The notes under the pieces are model-generated. The model was given only the letters and a program-made list of their open reading frames with translations. It did not search any database and had not been told where the DNA came from. A stretch of 64,000 nucleotides of DNA, from the NCBI GenBank assembly GCA_024167805.1, contig CP099988.1, forward strand, positions 1,000,001 to 1,064,000. Reading direction: 5' to 3'. Shown here one piece after another: positions 51,442 through 61,468 of the stretch. Within the stretch, counting starts at the first letter, position 1; the number at the start of each line of letters is the position of its first letter. A program made the translations under genes and the position numbers. Origin of the DNA: Methanobacterium sp. ERen5 (GTDB taxonomy: Archaea; Methanobacteriota; Methanobacteria; Methanobacteriales; Methanobacteriaceae).

Positions 51442-52446
51442 TCAGCTCCTGAAAAAAGAATAACTATCCCATGAAACAAAAAACAGATGATATTTATCCT
51501 TTAATGTGTCAAATGAAGTGTTCAAAGCTGTAAATTCGTTCATGTTAGCTGGAACTGTTATCATCGTGTTGTTACCCACTGTCCTTTCATTTATAACATT
51601 AAACCCTGTCATGGTCACATTCTCATGTTCACCTAAAATTGTTATTTCATACACATCGGGACTGCTTCCCATGAAGCTGATGAATATTCTTAAAATCAAG
51701 AGTAAAACGATAATCATCGATGGTTTGACGAGAACTCTGGGAGAGAATGGTTTTTTTATGGAATAAATCCCGAGTAAACCAGCTAATCCAACCATTGCAG
51801 GTGCTGAGAAAAGTCCCCCATCCAACATGCCAATCATAGTTGTTGTAATTGCAAATATCAAGATAATGTTTTGTATATCTGGACGTTTTTCAGTCGATAA
51901 CACGCCTAAAATGTAAACAATTGGAAAAACAACGAAAATAACTGCTGCAAACCTTGGAATATAAGCTGCAATTGAAATCGCAGTATGAATATTTGATTGT
52001 AAATTTAGCCCGATGTCTGATATTAAAATGCCGAGCATTGATTTGTATACATGACTGTGTATTATACTACTGGTCCCAATTTGAGGACTCGTAGAAACAA
52101 AGGTTGTGAATATTGACACTCCAAATTTGAGTCTGATCCATATTTCTATCAGAAGTCCCAACACATACGTGATTGAAATTATAATAATCAGGATTTTAAG
52201 ATAGTAATTTCCAGGTTTATTAAATATATTCAATTTTTTTGGGAATTTAGAACTTTGAATTGACTGTGAAAATATTAACAGGCTTCCCATTAACATGAAA
52301 AATATTATGGATTTTCCCTTAGAAGATCCCATGAGAAAGGAGTATGTTAATTCCAGAATTAGCTTATCGAAAGTGTTCACCGCGATCAAAACTAAACTAA
52401 AAACAATCATGATCAGCCCAATAATACTCAAACGATTAATATGCAA
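51442..52446 (-). CDS. Uncharacterised multi-pass membrane protein
   Basis: 334 residues, about eight or nine hydrophobic segments, for example LSIIGLIMIVFSLVLIAV, LKILIIIISITYVLGLLIEI, AVIFVVFPIVYILGVLS, and ALLGIYSIKK-like segments. A C-terminal extramembrane domain of about 80 residues (EITILGEHENVTMTGFNVIN) follows. No family recognised. The gap to the glycosyltransferase fusion downstream is 68 bp on the same strand, which hints at a shared envelope role. Confidence 0.55.
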   Translation of the reverse strand: MHINRLSIIGLIMIVFSLVLIAVNTFDKLILELTYSFLMGSSKGKSIIFFMLMGSLLIFSQSIQSSKFPKKLNIFNKPGNYYLKILIIIISITYVLGLLIEIWIRLKFGVSIFTTFVSTSPQIGTSSIIHSHVYKSMLGILISDIGLNLQSNIHTAISIAAYIPRFAAVIFVVFPIVYILGVLSTEKRPDIQNIILIFAITTTMIGMLDGGLFSAPAMVGLAGLLGIYSIKKPFSPRVLVKPSMIIVLLLILRIFISFMGSSPDVYEITILGEHENVTMTGFNVINERTVGNNTMITVPANMNEFTALNTSFDTLKDKYHLFFVSWDSYSFFRS

Positions 52447-52762
52447 TGGATCACCTTTAAAAAAACAAACAGTTTACAATAAACTTTTTTTATCAACCTA
52501 AAATTGGAATGTTTTGTTTTCCATAATTCAATTTCCTTCTAAACGTTATTTGATTTAACATTAATAGTTTACTAATCCCAAAAAAACCTGTTCATCAAAT
52601 CTGCAGGAGATTGGGTTAATCAAATTGCAGGTTTGAAAAAGGGAGATTAACTGAAAATAAGTTGTCAGAATAAAAAAAGTTGTGAATATTTTATTTGTGT
52701 CTAATACTTTCAAGAATGATTTTATTTCTGTTGAGAGCATGAATTGGGTTATTTGAAACTAA
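52447..52762. other. Non-coding gap of about 316 bp with one stem-loop
   Basis: AT-rich DNA upstream of the membrane-protein gene and downstream of the YbjQ gene. It holds one inverted repeat: CAAATCTGCA (52596-52605) pairs with TGCAGGTTTG (52626-52635), 10 bp with one G-T pair and a 20-nt loop. It could act in termination downstream of YbjQ or in RNA processing. Nothing else seen. Confidence 0.4.
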
Positions 52763-53086
52763 TTATTCATATTTAACTGCAGTTCCGGTTACAGTTACCA
52801 TTATGGTGTTTCCCATTGTTCCACCAAGGTTGTTGTATTTAATACGAATTCCTATAATGGCATTTCCACCTTTTTTACTAGTTTTTTCTTCCATGCTACC
52901 AATTGCAAGGTCACGGGCCTTTTTTAGTTCTTCTTCATATGCAGAGGTTCTACCTCCAACTACATCCCTAACTCCTGAAAAAAGATCTTTATAAACGTTG
53001 GCACCTAAGAGTGATTCTCCAGTTACCAATCCATAGTATTCAACGATTTTATGCCCCTCAATATTTGGTGTGGTTAATATCAGCAT
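52763..53086 (-). CDS. YbjQ/DUF74 (UPF0145) family protein
   Basis: 107 residues. [20 protein letters not shown] then [20 protein letters not shown] and [16 protein letters not shown] are diagnostic of the YbjQ family, small pentameric proteins sometimes called heavy-metal binding. ATG 53086 ([11 protein letters not shown]) follows GAGGAG; the upstream in-frame TTG lies inside that site. Confidence 0.9.
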   Translation of the reverse strand: MLILTTPNIEGHKIVEYYGLVTGESLLGANVYKDLFSGVRDVVGGRTSAYEEELKKARDLAIGSMEEKTSKKGGNAIIGIRIKYNNLGGTMGNTIMVTVTGTAVKYE

Positions 53087-53279
53087 TCTAAACTTACTCC
53101 TCAAATTTTAAATGAAAATCATCCCACTATCATATGATATCTTAATTTTATTTGTTGAATTATCATATTAATATTTTCTATATTATTCAACCATGCAGTT
53201 AGACTAGGTAGATCAAAATAAAAAAATAAGAAGTATTTCAACTTCTTAACCTTAGTTTAAGAATTTAAAACAAATTTTT

Positions 53280-54147
53280 TTACTTTACAAATATTACGGG
53301 TTTTGATGTTCTTCCAGTAGAGACAACCCAATTCATTCGTGTAAGTAATGCACTGAAAGAAATAGTTCTGTAACCATAGGATGGATCAGCTATCTTTGCA
53401 AGCCCAGAATTCATATTTAATCCCATGAGTACAACGTAGTGTCCAGATGTATTTGGGTTTAAAAATGACCTAATATGAAGTATAACTGGATGATTGGTTG
53501 ATATGTACTTGTAAAGACCTCCCCAACCTACTGAAGAGAACTTTGAATCCCATGCACTAAGTTTTGTGCCGTAGATAGAATTTACTTTTTTCACAGCATT
53601 TATCAATCCTGAGTGTGTGGTACCCACATTTGAACTTGAACTTGCATAGGATGCAAGGGTCATTTCATTCAGTGATAGACCATAATCAGACAGCTCCATT
53701 TTAAGTGAAGACGGTCCGCATGTGTAAGAAGTATCCTGATGATCATAAACCAGATTTTTAACTGTTACCCATCCATTAGCATAGGTTTTTACAACTATTT
53801 TAAGACCATATGCAGTTAAAATTTTTGGAAACTAGCAATTGGAATTTTAGTAGTTCCATAACTCACGTAGTTTGGCAACCTGTTATTTTTGTTGTAGAAA
53901 ACTTGTGCCCGGTTCATTCCATCCTTTATTTGTGCTGTTGTTAGGCCGTAGGCATTCTTTGCAACCTTTTTATTTGTAGTTTTTTTACAGTAGTAGTCAC
54001 ATTTTTACTCGTTGCAACCGTTGACTGAACAGTTATATGTGACTGAACAGTGGTATTGGTTGTATTGGCAGCAGAAACACCACCCAAATTCATGACAAGT
54101 GCTAATCCAAATATCATTAACACAGCCAACATTAATTCTCGCTTTAT
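53280..54147 (-). CDS. Secreted pseudomurein-binding cysteine peptidase (C71 pseudomurein endoisopeptidase-like), two frameshifts
   Basis: Rebuilt in order: signal peptide (MLAVLMIFGLALVMNLGGVS), Thr-rich linker, a pseudomurein-binding repeat (AYGLTTAQIKDGMNRAQVFY, then NRLPNYVSYGTTKIP), and a cysteine-peptidase domain with TCGPSSLKMELSDYG (Cys), SGHYVVLMGL (His), and IADPSYGYRT (Asp). This is the layout of enzymes that cut pseudomurein cross-links. The frame breaks at the T7 run 53980-53986 and at the T5 run 53822-53826; one added base at each joins all parts. No standard start lies near the ribosome binding site GGAGGGG (54159-54153); an ATA at 54147 (IKRELMLAVL) is 5 nt from it, while ATG 54132 is 20 nt away. 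Confidence 0.75.
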
Positions 54148-54898
54148 AATAACCCCTCCGCGCCAGAAATATCCATCAAAGAATTTTCCAGACTAATACA
54201 ATTATTTACAAAACAAAATATTTAAAAGCTTCGGTGGTAAAAACGAAATTAAACCTGCCCCAAAGCTTTTATTATCAAAAATACGCCCCATAAACCGTTT
54301 TAAATACCCTTAAATTAATAACTTCTCTGAATCCTTATATACGATAAATCAGCTCATATCAAACCATTTTTTAAAAATAGAACCTGATTTAAACGTTTAT
54401 TTATGGGCCATATCCTTCGGAATGTGGAACCCCCATTAAAAAATGGGAACAAAAGTATGTCCACCTAAATTTATATGATTTCAATCTGATTAAAGCCTAA
54501 AAATAGTTCAAAAAAATCTAAAACTGCATCCAGGGTTTTATATAACTCATTCCGAGAAATTATTCTTGAAATCTGTTGAAACTATTTAAATCCATTTTTA
54601 ACTACTAATTGAATTGTGATCATTAAATTAACACATTAATGAAATTTAAACTAATTTTTAGGTTCAAATACCAATAAAAACTCTGTCTTAATCGTTAGCT
54701 AATTAATAAATAATTAAGTGTTATATCATGGGGTTAACATATATTTGCATACTAAGCAAGTTATTTATGTAAATAAATTGGATAATGCATTTAAATTTGA
54801 TTTTAGTCATTATTTGTAAAAATTTTCTCTAATAACAATTTATAATAGGATAAAAAACCAATAAAATATTAATGAAAATATGTTAAGGAGGTATTTGA
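54148..54898. other. Long non-coding gap of about 750 bp
   Basis: AT-rich DNA between the divergent peptidase and slipin genes. It should hold both promoters. The only notable structure is the nested hairpin at 54403-54447, described separately. No open frame of convincing size. Confidence 0.5.
54403..54447 (+). other. Two mutually exclusive hairpins sharing a CCCAT segment
   Basis: ATGGG (54403-54407) can pair with CCCAT (54432-54436), enclosing CCATATCC (54408-54415) paired with GGAATGTGG (54419-54427). CCCATT (54432-54437) can instead pair with AATGGG (54442-54447) across an AAAA loop. The segment is GC-richer than its surroundings. Such competing helices occur in attenuators and riboswitches. 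Expression and strand are unknown. Confidence 0.3.
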
Positions 54899-55702
54899 AT
54901 GGACTTATTCACCGTGATAATAATCGGAATAATTATTCTGATTTTTTTAGGACTATCAATACGAGTTGTTAATCAGTACGAAAGAGGTGTGGTTTTCCGT
55001 GTAGGTAAGGTCATTGGAGTGAAAGAACCAGGTTTAAGGCTCATAATTCCAGTGGTTGATAGGATGGTTAAGGCATCATTACAGATCGTTACAATGCCTA
55101 TCCCTTCTCAGAAAATTATAACCGAAGACAACGTGTCCATAGATGTGGCAGCAGTTGCATACTTCAAAATAATGGACCCTTACAAAGCAGTTGTGGAAGT
55201 TGAAAATTACAACAGAGCAGTGAATCAGATATCACAAACTACTGTGAGGAGTGTTGTGGGTCAGTTTAATCTCGATGAAATACTATCGGAAACACCCAAG
55301 ATCAACACCAGAATAAAGGAAATAATCGACAAACACAGTGAACCATGGGGAATAAATGTTACCACTGTTGAAATTAAAGATATTAAGCTTCCAGATACCA
55401 TGAAACGGGTTATTGCCATGCAAGCTGAAGCAGAAAGGGAAAAAAGAGCCAAAATTATTGCTGCAGAAGGAGAGTATTTATCTGCAGCCAAACTTGGAGA
55501 TGCTGCCGACATCATTTCTGAACATCCAATTGCTCTTCAGCTTAGAATTATGCAGGTACTAAACCAGATTGCTGTTGAGAAAAATTCAACAATAATATTC
55601 CCAGCTCCTCTGATGAACAGTATTACGGATATTTCAAACTTCCTAAAAACTGAAAATATGGGTGCTGAAGAAAAAAATAGTTTAGTATTTAGTATGCTCT
55701 AA
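54899..55702 (+). CDS. Slipin/stomatin-like SPFH-domain membrane protein
   Basis: 267 residues. One N-terminal membrane helix ([18 protein letters not shown]) is followed by the SPFH domain: [56 protein letters not shown], and the coiled-coil [20 protein letters not shown]. Slipins form membrane scaffolds, often with an NfeD-type partner. None is seen next to it. GGAGG precedes ATG. Stands alone. Confidence 0.92.
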   Translation: MDLFTVIIIGIIILIFLGLSIRVVNQYERGVVFRVGKVIGVKEPGLRLIIPVVDRMVKASLQIVTMPIPSQKIITEDNVSIDVAAVAYFKIMDPYKAVVEVENYNRAVNQISQTTVRSVVGQFNLDEILSETPKINTRIKEIIDKHSEPWGINVTTVEIKDIKLPDTMKRVIAMQAEAEREKRAKIIAAEGEYLSAAKLGDAADIISEHPIALQLRIMQVLNQIAVEKNSTIIFPAPLMNSITDISNFLKTENMGAEEKNSLVFSML

Positions 55703-55807
55703 AAATAACTCGAAGTTAGAGTTAACAGATAACTTAGTTAATCTAACCTTCCAAATTTTCTTATTTTTTCTAAATATTTATATTAGATCAATTAACATGA
55801 TAGTTTG

Positions 55808-57247
55808 ATGATTGCTTATCTTAGAAGAAAAGATTTTTTTCTGATTTTTAAAAATCTTGGAACTGTAATGGAAGGAATTGGTATAGTAATGCTAATCCCC
55901 TTAATCGTTGCACTAATTTATGGTGAAACTGATTTCGAAGGATTTTTAGTGGCAGGTATTCTTTCAATGTCCATAGGGTATGTTCTTAAGATAAAATTTT
56001 CAGATAGTATCAACTTAAAACTCAAACATGGGATGATTATAGCAGCCCTTGCTTGGCTTTGGGCCGCTTTAATGGGCAGCGTATGTTTAATGTATGCTAC
56101 AGATATCAGTTTCTTAAATGCCTACTTCGAAAGCATGTCTGCTTGGACTGGAAGCGGTTTAACCATGTACACCGATGTACAGATACTTCCACAATCTGTT
56201 CTGTTTTTAAGAAGCCTTGAACAATGGGTTGGTGGACTTGGAGTTGTTATTGTAGTTATTGGGATCTTAATTCGTCCAGGAACAGCTGCCTCGAGACTTT
56301 ACAAAGCAGAAGCGCGGGAAGAAAAAATCAAGCCAAGCATAGCAAATACAGTTAGGACAATATGGTGGATTTATCTTTTTTATACTATTCTTGGAATTGT
56401 TCTCTACATGCTCGCAGGAATGTCTCTATTTGATGCTATTAACAACTGTTTCACCAACTTGTCAACTGGTGGAATGTCTATAAAAAATGATAACATAGGA
56501 TTTTACAACAGCGTTCCCATTACAATTATAACCATACTGCTCATGATACTTGGAGGAACCAGTTTTTTGGTTCATTACAAAGCACTTAAAGGAAAGGTTT
56601 GGGATGTATTTCGGGATATACAATTTCAGGCCATGTTAATTATTGTTGCTGTTTTTTCTATCATGTTAATTACTGTTTCACATTTCACATCTCTAAATTC
56701 CATATTTTACATTGTTTCAGCATTGAGTTGTACAGGATCTAACACAGAAACTGTGGGTACAATGTTTGGATGGACAGATTACACCAAGGTCATATTGATA
56801 GTTTGTATGATAATTGGTATGTCTGCAGGTTCCACCACCGGTGCTCTTAAACTCATTAGGGTAGTTACATTAATTAAAGGAATTTATTGGGAAGTTGTAA
56901 AGGTTTTATCACCAGAAGGATCTGTTTTCCCAAGAAAAATAAGTGGAAAAACTGTTAAAGATGTGGAAATTAAAGAAGCAGGAAGTTACACCTTTTTATA
57001 TCTGTTCTTCATATTGATTGCATGGTTAATTTTCATGGCATACGGCTATGGAGGAATCAATTCTTTATTTGAAATTGCATCTGCACAGGGTAACGTAGGG
57101 CTTTCTGTGGGCATAACTGGACCAACAATGCCCAAATTACCAGAGATAGTACTTATAATTGGAATGTGGATCGGTAGGATCGAGATCATTCCTGCATTGG
57201 TCCTTCTCAAGGGAAGTTTTGATCTTTTCAAAAGGTTTAATAGATAA
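55808..57247 (+). CDS. trkH: TrkH-type potassium uptake membrane subunit
   Basis: 479 residues, about ten or more membrane segments in four pore repeats. Filter-like glycines appear in SAWTGSGLTMYTD, NLSTGGMSIKNDN, SCTGSNTETVGT, and SAQGNVGLSVGI. ALEQWVGGLGVV-like EQWVGGLGVVIVVIGI is also typical. TrkH imports K+ with the peripheral subunit TrkA, which follows 104 bp downstream. Start ATG 55808, adjacent to a TTG. Confidence 0.93.
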   Translation: MIAYLRRKDFFLIFKNLGTVMEGIGIVMLIPLIVALIYGETDFEGFLVAGILSMSIGYVLKIKFSDSINLKLKHGMIIAALAWLWAALMGSVCLMYATDISFLNAYFESMSAWTGSGLTMYTDVQILPQSVLFLRSLEQWVGGLGVVIVVIGILIRPGTAASRLYKAEAREEKIKPSIANTVRTIWWIYLFYTILGIVLYMLAGMSLFDAINNCFTNLSTGGMSIKNDNIGFYNSVPITIITILLMILGGTSFLVHYKALKGKVWDVFRDIQFQAMLIIVAVFSIMLITVSHFTSLNSIFYIVSALSCTGSNTETVGTMFGWTDYTKVILIVCMIIGMSAGSTTGALKLIRVVTLIKGIYWEVVKVLSPEGSVFPRKISGKTVKDVEIKEAGSYTFLYLFFILIAWLIFMAYGYGGINSLFEIASAQGNVGLSVGITGPTMPKLPEIVLIIGMWIGRIEIIPALVLLKGSFDLFKRFNR

Positions 57248-57351
57248 AAGATATAATGGGATAAATTACGTGTTGGTATAATTAATATTAAACCTGCAAA
57301 AAAAGTTTAAGAGGATTTATTTATGGTTATCAATCTAATTGGGGTTTATCT

Positions 57352-58002
57352 ATGTATGTAGTTATAATGGGGGGCGGAAGAGTCGGACTTAACCTTGCAG
57401 CATCTCTTGTAGCAAGTGGTCATGATGTAACCCTCATAGAGAATGATTCAAATTTATGCAACAATGCAGCTAGTGAATTGGATGCTTTGATAATTTGTGG
57501 TAATGGTACAGATATCAAAACCCTAGAAGAAGCTAATATATCTGATGCTGATGTTTTTGTTGCTGCAACAGGACATGATGAAGCTAATCTATTATCAAGT
57601 ATTTTAGTTAAAGAGTACAATCCAAAAAAGATTATTGCAAGGGTCAGCAATCCAGATCATGAAGATGCATTCAAAAAGGTTGGAATTGACGATGTAATAA
57701 GCCCTGAACTTACGGCGGCAAGTTACCTTGAAAAATTAATTATAAGACCAAAAATTGCAGATCTGATTATTATTGGTCAAGGTAATGCTGAACTTCTTGA
57801 GATTCAAGTGGAAAATAAGAATGTTATCGGTAAGAAAGTTGTGGATGTGAGTCCAACTGATGATTATATAATTGCAGCCCTCTACAAAAATGGTGAAATT
57901 AACATTCCAAAGAAGGATGATGTTTTAAATAAAGGCAACAGAATTTCAGTACTTGTAAAGAGCAATGCAGTCAAAAAAACCACTAAGTTATTCACTGCTT
58001 AA
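57352..58002 (+). CDS. trkA: TrkA-type potassium uptake regulatory subunit
   Basis: 216 residues. TrkA-N domain with [20 protein letters not shown] and [20 protein letters not shown] followed by a TrkA-C domain ([20 protein letters not shown]). It binds NAD(H)/ATP and gates TrkH. Follows trkH on the same strand. Confidence 0.94.
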   Translation: MYVVIMGGGRVGLNLAASLVASGHDVTLIENDSNLCNNAASELDALIICGNGTDIKTLEEANISDADVFVAATGHDEANLLSSILVKEYNPKKIIARVSNPDHEDAFKKVGIDDVISPELTAASYLEKLIIRPKIADLIIIGQGNAELLEIQVENKNVIGKKVVDVSPTDDYIIAALYKNGEINIPKKDDVLNKGNRISVLVKSNAVKKTTKLFTA

Positions 58003-58125
58003 AAATTGTTTAATTAAACTTAGTATATTTTTTTTAATAGGATTTTTTAAGGGAAATTTGGATAAAAATGTGCGTTTACCCAAATTCTAAATTCTTACAG
58101 CGTATAATGTATGATGAACTCCAAA

Positions 58126-58740
58126 TTAACCCACCAACATTTGGTACGATAATTTAATATGTTCTGAACCATTCTCAGTCCTTGGCCCATGGCCTGGCAG
58201 TAAATTTTGCACTTCAAGCTGGCTGAGCCTTTTTAATGAATTTTTCATGTCTTCAACGCTTCCTCCAAGGTCTGTTCTGCCGAAACCGCCACCAGCAAAA
58301 ACAGTGTCTCCAGATATCAATGTTTTACCATCATAAAGGCATATGCCTCCTTTAGTATGGCCGGGTGTGTGAAGAATTTCGAAATTATGTATTTTATCGC
58401 CTTCTTTAAGTTTGCGAGTGACTTTAAATCCTTCCATTGATCTTCCGAACATGTTTGCCACAGTTGCATTGCTATCCTGATTTTCAACTGCTAAAGCATC
58501 CTCAATATGCATTGCAACATCTAAATCAAAACAGTTGTTCCCACCCATATGATCGTAGTGGTTGTGGGTATTCACGATTAGGCTAAGATCATCCAAGGAT
58601 AAACCAGCCTTAGATATGGATTCAAGGATATATTTACAGTTATTTCCAGTTCCAGTGTCAACTATAATATCATCAAAGATATAAACATTAGAATCGTTTC
58701 CTATTCCTTCAATCATTATAATATCATCTATAATTTCCAA
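58126..58740 (-). CDS. Metallo-beta-lactamase fold hydrolase (glyoxalase II-like)
   Basis: 204 residues. The signature NTHNHYDHMGGNNCF (HxHxDH) and HTPGHTKGGICLYDGKTLIS, then GDTVFAGGGFGRTDLGG and LLPGHGP, supply the usual metal ligands. Length is that of the YcbL/GloB-like subgroup. Substrate unproven. Confidence 0.9.
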   Translation of the reverse strand: MEIIDDIIMIEGIGNDSNVYIFDDIIVDTGTGNNCKYILESISKAGLSLDDLSLIVNTHNHYDHMGGNNCFDLDVAMHIEDALAVENQDSNATVANMFGRSMEGFKVTRKLKEGDKIHNFEILHTPGHTKGGICLYDGKTLISGDTVFAGGGFGRTDLGGSVEDMKNSLKRLSQLEVQNLLPGHGPRTENGSEHIKLSYQMLVG

Positions 58741-58837
58741 TTTATCACCTACTAGTAATTTAATATGAAAATTTTAATATCCGACTATAGATCGTATGGA
58801 TTTGGATTGAATAAGTAATTATAGAATATAAAAATAG

Positions 58838-58983
<146 letters not shown>

Positions 58984-58991
58984 AATGAAAA

Positions 58992-59011
58992 TATTTGGAG
59001 AACTCCAAATA
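58992..59011. repeat. Perfect inverted repeat between the two tRNA genes
   Basis: TATTTGGAG (58992-59000) and CTCCAAATA (59003-59011) are exact inverted copies separated by AA. The repeat lies 8 bp upstream of the tRNA-Trp 5' end and 20 bp downstream of the tRNA-Cys 3' end, where a processing or termination signal would be expected. Confidence 0.5.
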
Positions 59012-59030
59012 ATCATTGATTTAATTTTTC

Positions 59031-59103
<73 letters not shown>

Positions 59104-59125
59104 ATAGTAGATATACTTAAGTGCA

Positions 59126-59138
59126 TTTTATATTTAAA
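59126..59138 (-). promoter_or_regulatory. Probable TATA box of the tRNA-Cys/tRNA-Trp unit
   Basis: TTTAAATATAAAATG on the minus strand, centred about 28 bp before the tRNA-Cys 5' end, fits the archaeal box A. Both tRNAs are on this strand, with a 48-bp spacer between. Confidence 0.55.
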
Positions 59139-59249
59139 CCTTACGGAGAACATTGCTTAAAAAATTATTATTTAATTGCAAAACATTGATTCACAAATTT
59201 GCAAATACCCGTAATTAGTGGTTGTGGCCCCATTTTAAACATTTTAGTG

Positions 59250-59624
59250 TTATCCAGTAACCAGTACCAGATTTCCTGATGCTTGCGGAGGATATGATTG
59301 TATTATTGGACCTTTAAACAGAATACTAACGCTCTGTCCAGATTTAAGATCTGAGAAGTTTATTTGGTTTCGTTGATTACCATTTTTGGTGTATAGCTGA
59401 GTATCATTTGTGATTCTCACAGTAACATTGGCTTGTTGATTTCCAGATATGACGACACCTTGTACAAGTATGGAATTGGCATCAGTTGAGTTGCTGTCAG
59501 CTGTGCATACTCCAACAATTTTACCAGTCATGTCCCAGTGCTCGCCCCCTGTCGCAACAATAGCCCCATAAACGACGCCCATAAACATCACAAATAACAA
59601 TACAATAAGTATGAGATTTTTCAT
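59250..59624 (-). CDS. Small secreted protein, possible DUF3221-like OB-fold
   Basis: 124 residues. N-terminal signal anchor (KNLILIVLLFVMFMGVVYG), then a beta-rich domain with DMTGKIVGVCTADSNSTDAN and VTVRITNDTQLYTKNG, INFSDLKSGQSVSILFKGPI. The pattern resembles small secreted DUF3221-like proteins. Function unknown. Alone on the minus strand. Confidence 0.6.
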   Translation of the reverse strand: MKNLILIVLLFVMFMGVVYGAIVATGGEHWDMTGKIVGVCTADSNSTDANSILVQGVVISGNQQANVTVRITNDTQLYTKNGNQRNQINFSDLKSGQSVSILFKGPIIQSYPPQASGNLVLVTG

Positions 59625-59836
59625 TTTATAACCAACTTAAGTTTAAATATCTGACCTTTATTTAATGTCTAGATTTGAATCTGACATAGCAACAATTAAT
59701 ATGGTTTAACAGAGGTGACCATGATAATTGTACATTATTCATAGTATATTTTGCCAACCCATTTATAAATTCATTGGTCAAACATCAGATTCTTTCGAAT
59801 TTCGAGTTAAAAATAAACTCCGATCGTGTTATTGAA

Positions 59837-60655
59837 TCAATACTGTTCTTCGAGTTCCCTTCGAATAATTTGATGTTTTTTAATGGTAGTTTTAAACAGT
59901 TCACTGAACAGTTCGGGAAGTTCATTGTCTAATATTTTAACACCTTCCTCTGTTATGCCTCCCTTTGTTGCAACTGCAGATATTAAATCGTCAATCCCGT
60001 AGCCTTTCTCATAGAGGAGCTTTGATGTTCCGTATAAAGTACTGATAATCATTTTTTCTGCTTCCTCTCTCGAAAAGTTGCTGTTATTTGATGCTTGAAC
60101 TGAAAAATCATGGAATATTTTTGCAATGAATGCTGGAGAACAGCTTGTTATATCTGCACCCACATCAAGATCTGCTTCTTCAACTAGTTTAACATCCCCA
60201 ACTGTTCTGAAAAGGTTGTCAACAAATTCAGACTCTTCAGTTGTCACAGATTCCTGATGACAAATTAGTGAAACTCCTTCCTGTACTTCCGATGTGATTG
60301 AAGGTATCACCTTGGTAATTTTACCATCAAAAATCATGCCCACCATATCCATTCCCAGGGCTGCTGAAATGTATATAATGTGGGTTTTTTTAGATAAATA
60401 AGTTTTAATTTCTTCAATAACATGTTTCACATCAGATGTGCCTGTGAAAAGAAATATAACGTCTGAATTTTGAGCAGTTTGATTGTTGTCGTTTGCTATT
60501 TCAACTTCCGGGTAGTTTTTCTCTAATTCAGATAGTTTAGATCGTGTTCTGGTGGAAACAGTTACATGGAATGGTTTCAGCATTCCAGAATCCAAAAATC
60601 CATTTAATATTACCCTGCCCATGCTTCCATAACCTATAAATCCAATCTTTTTCAT
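59837..60655 (-). CDS. Pyrroline-5-carboxylate reductase-like protein
   Basis: 272 residues. KKIGFIGYGSMGRVILNGFL is the NADP-binding start, DVIFLFTGTSDVKHVIEEI a conserved strand, and the C-terminal dimerisation domain includes TSCSPAFIAKIFHDF, KSLLxxKGYG-like LYEKGYGIDDLISAVATKGG, and ITEEGVKIL. The SxGPAF/TPGG motifs are altered (SCSPAF, TKGG), so the substrate may differ from P5C. ATG 60655 lies 7 nt after GGAG. Confidence 0.78.
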   Translation of the reverse strand: MKKIGFIGYGSMGRVILNGFLDSGMLKPFHVTVSTRTRSKLSELEKNYPEVEIANDNNQTAQNSDVIFLFTGTSDVKHVIEEIKTYLSKKTHIIYISAALGMDMVGMIFDGKITKVIPSITSEVQEGVSLICHQESVTTEESEFVDNLFRTVGDVKLVEEADLDVGADITSCSPAFIAKIFHDFSVQASNNSNFSREEAEKMIISTLYGTSKLLYEKGYGIDDLISAVATKGGITEEGVKILDNELPELFSELFKTTIKKHQIIRRELEEQY

Positions 60656-60841
60656 GTTCATTCTCCTGAATAGTTAGTGCAAGTAAAAGTATAGTTTAAT
60701 CAGTTGTGTATATAGATTTCAAACTTTATCTAATTATAACTGTGTGGGCTGACATTAGATAGCTACTTTAAAAAATACATATACATGGATTGTTCATATT
60801 ATGAAAAGAATGGATGTCATCCAATTGTTAATTCTTTAAAA

Positions 60842-61468
60842 TTAAAATTTGTACTTCATAACTCTGTACTTCAAGTTGACAATCTCATCTTCAATTACCT
60901 TCGTCTCAAGCAACCTGAGATCAAATTTCTGGTATTCCCCATTATCCTTGAGGTACACATCATCCTTGTTTTCACCCACCAATATGGGATGCATAAAAAC
61001 AAATATCTCTTCCACAAGATCGTCTGTCATTAAATTACCATTTAAAACGCCATCAGCGTGGACTGCTATGGTTTTAACACCAAACTGAATGTTAAGCTCT
61101 TCAAATGCTGTTGCCAAGTTCACTTCATCGTAACCCACGATCATGTAGTTGATGTAGTTTTCTTCTAGGAAGTTGAGATAAGTTTGTGGGGTTGATCTAG
61201 AACAGAGTACCAGAATATTCATTGTACTGGATCTTTCAAGTAACATACTTCTTGAAATTTTACCCATATTATCGGGTAGTACCAGAAGCTGTTTAGAACT
61301 ACCGTCAAGAATACTAGTATAACTGTTTTTAAAGGTTTCAACATCCATAAAAACTGCATCGGAATTTACATGAGATTTAATTTCCTTGTAAACATTTTTA
61401 TTTATCTCAAAACCACTTATCTTTCCATCTAAACTCATTGCAATGTAAAGTATAACCTTTGGTTGCAT
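60842..61468 (-). CDS. RibD C-terminal (dihydrofolate reductase-like) family protein
   Basis: 208 residues. KVILYIAMSLDGKISGFEIN is the opening motif of the RibD C-terminal/RIB7 family, followed by HADGVLNGNLMTDDLVEEIF and the closing FMHPILVGENKDD, with a conserved glycine-rich nucleotide-binding pattern partly degenerate. May reduce a pyrimidine or pterin intermediate; the substrate is not established. Confidence 0.75.
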   Translation of the reverse strand: MQPKVILYIAMSLDGKISGFEINKNVYKEIKSHVNSDAVFMDVETFKNSYTSILDGSSKQLLVLPDNMGKISRSMLLERSSTMNILVLCSRSTPQTYLNFLEENYINYMIVGYDEVNLATAFEELNIQFGVKTIAVHADGVLNGNLMTDDLVEEIFVFMHPILVGENKDDVYLKDNGEYQKFDLRLLETKVIEDEIVNLKYRVMKYKF

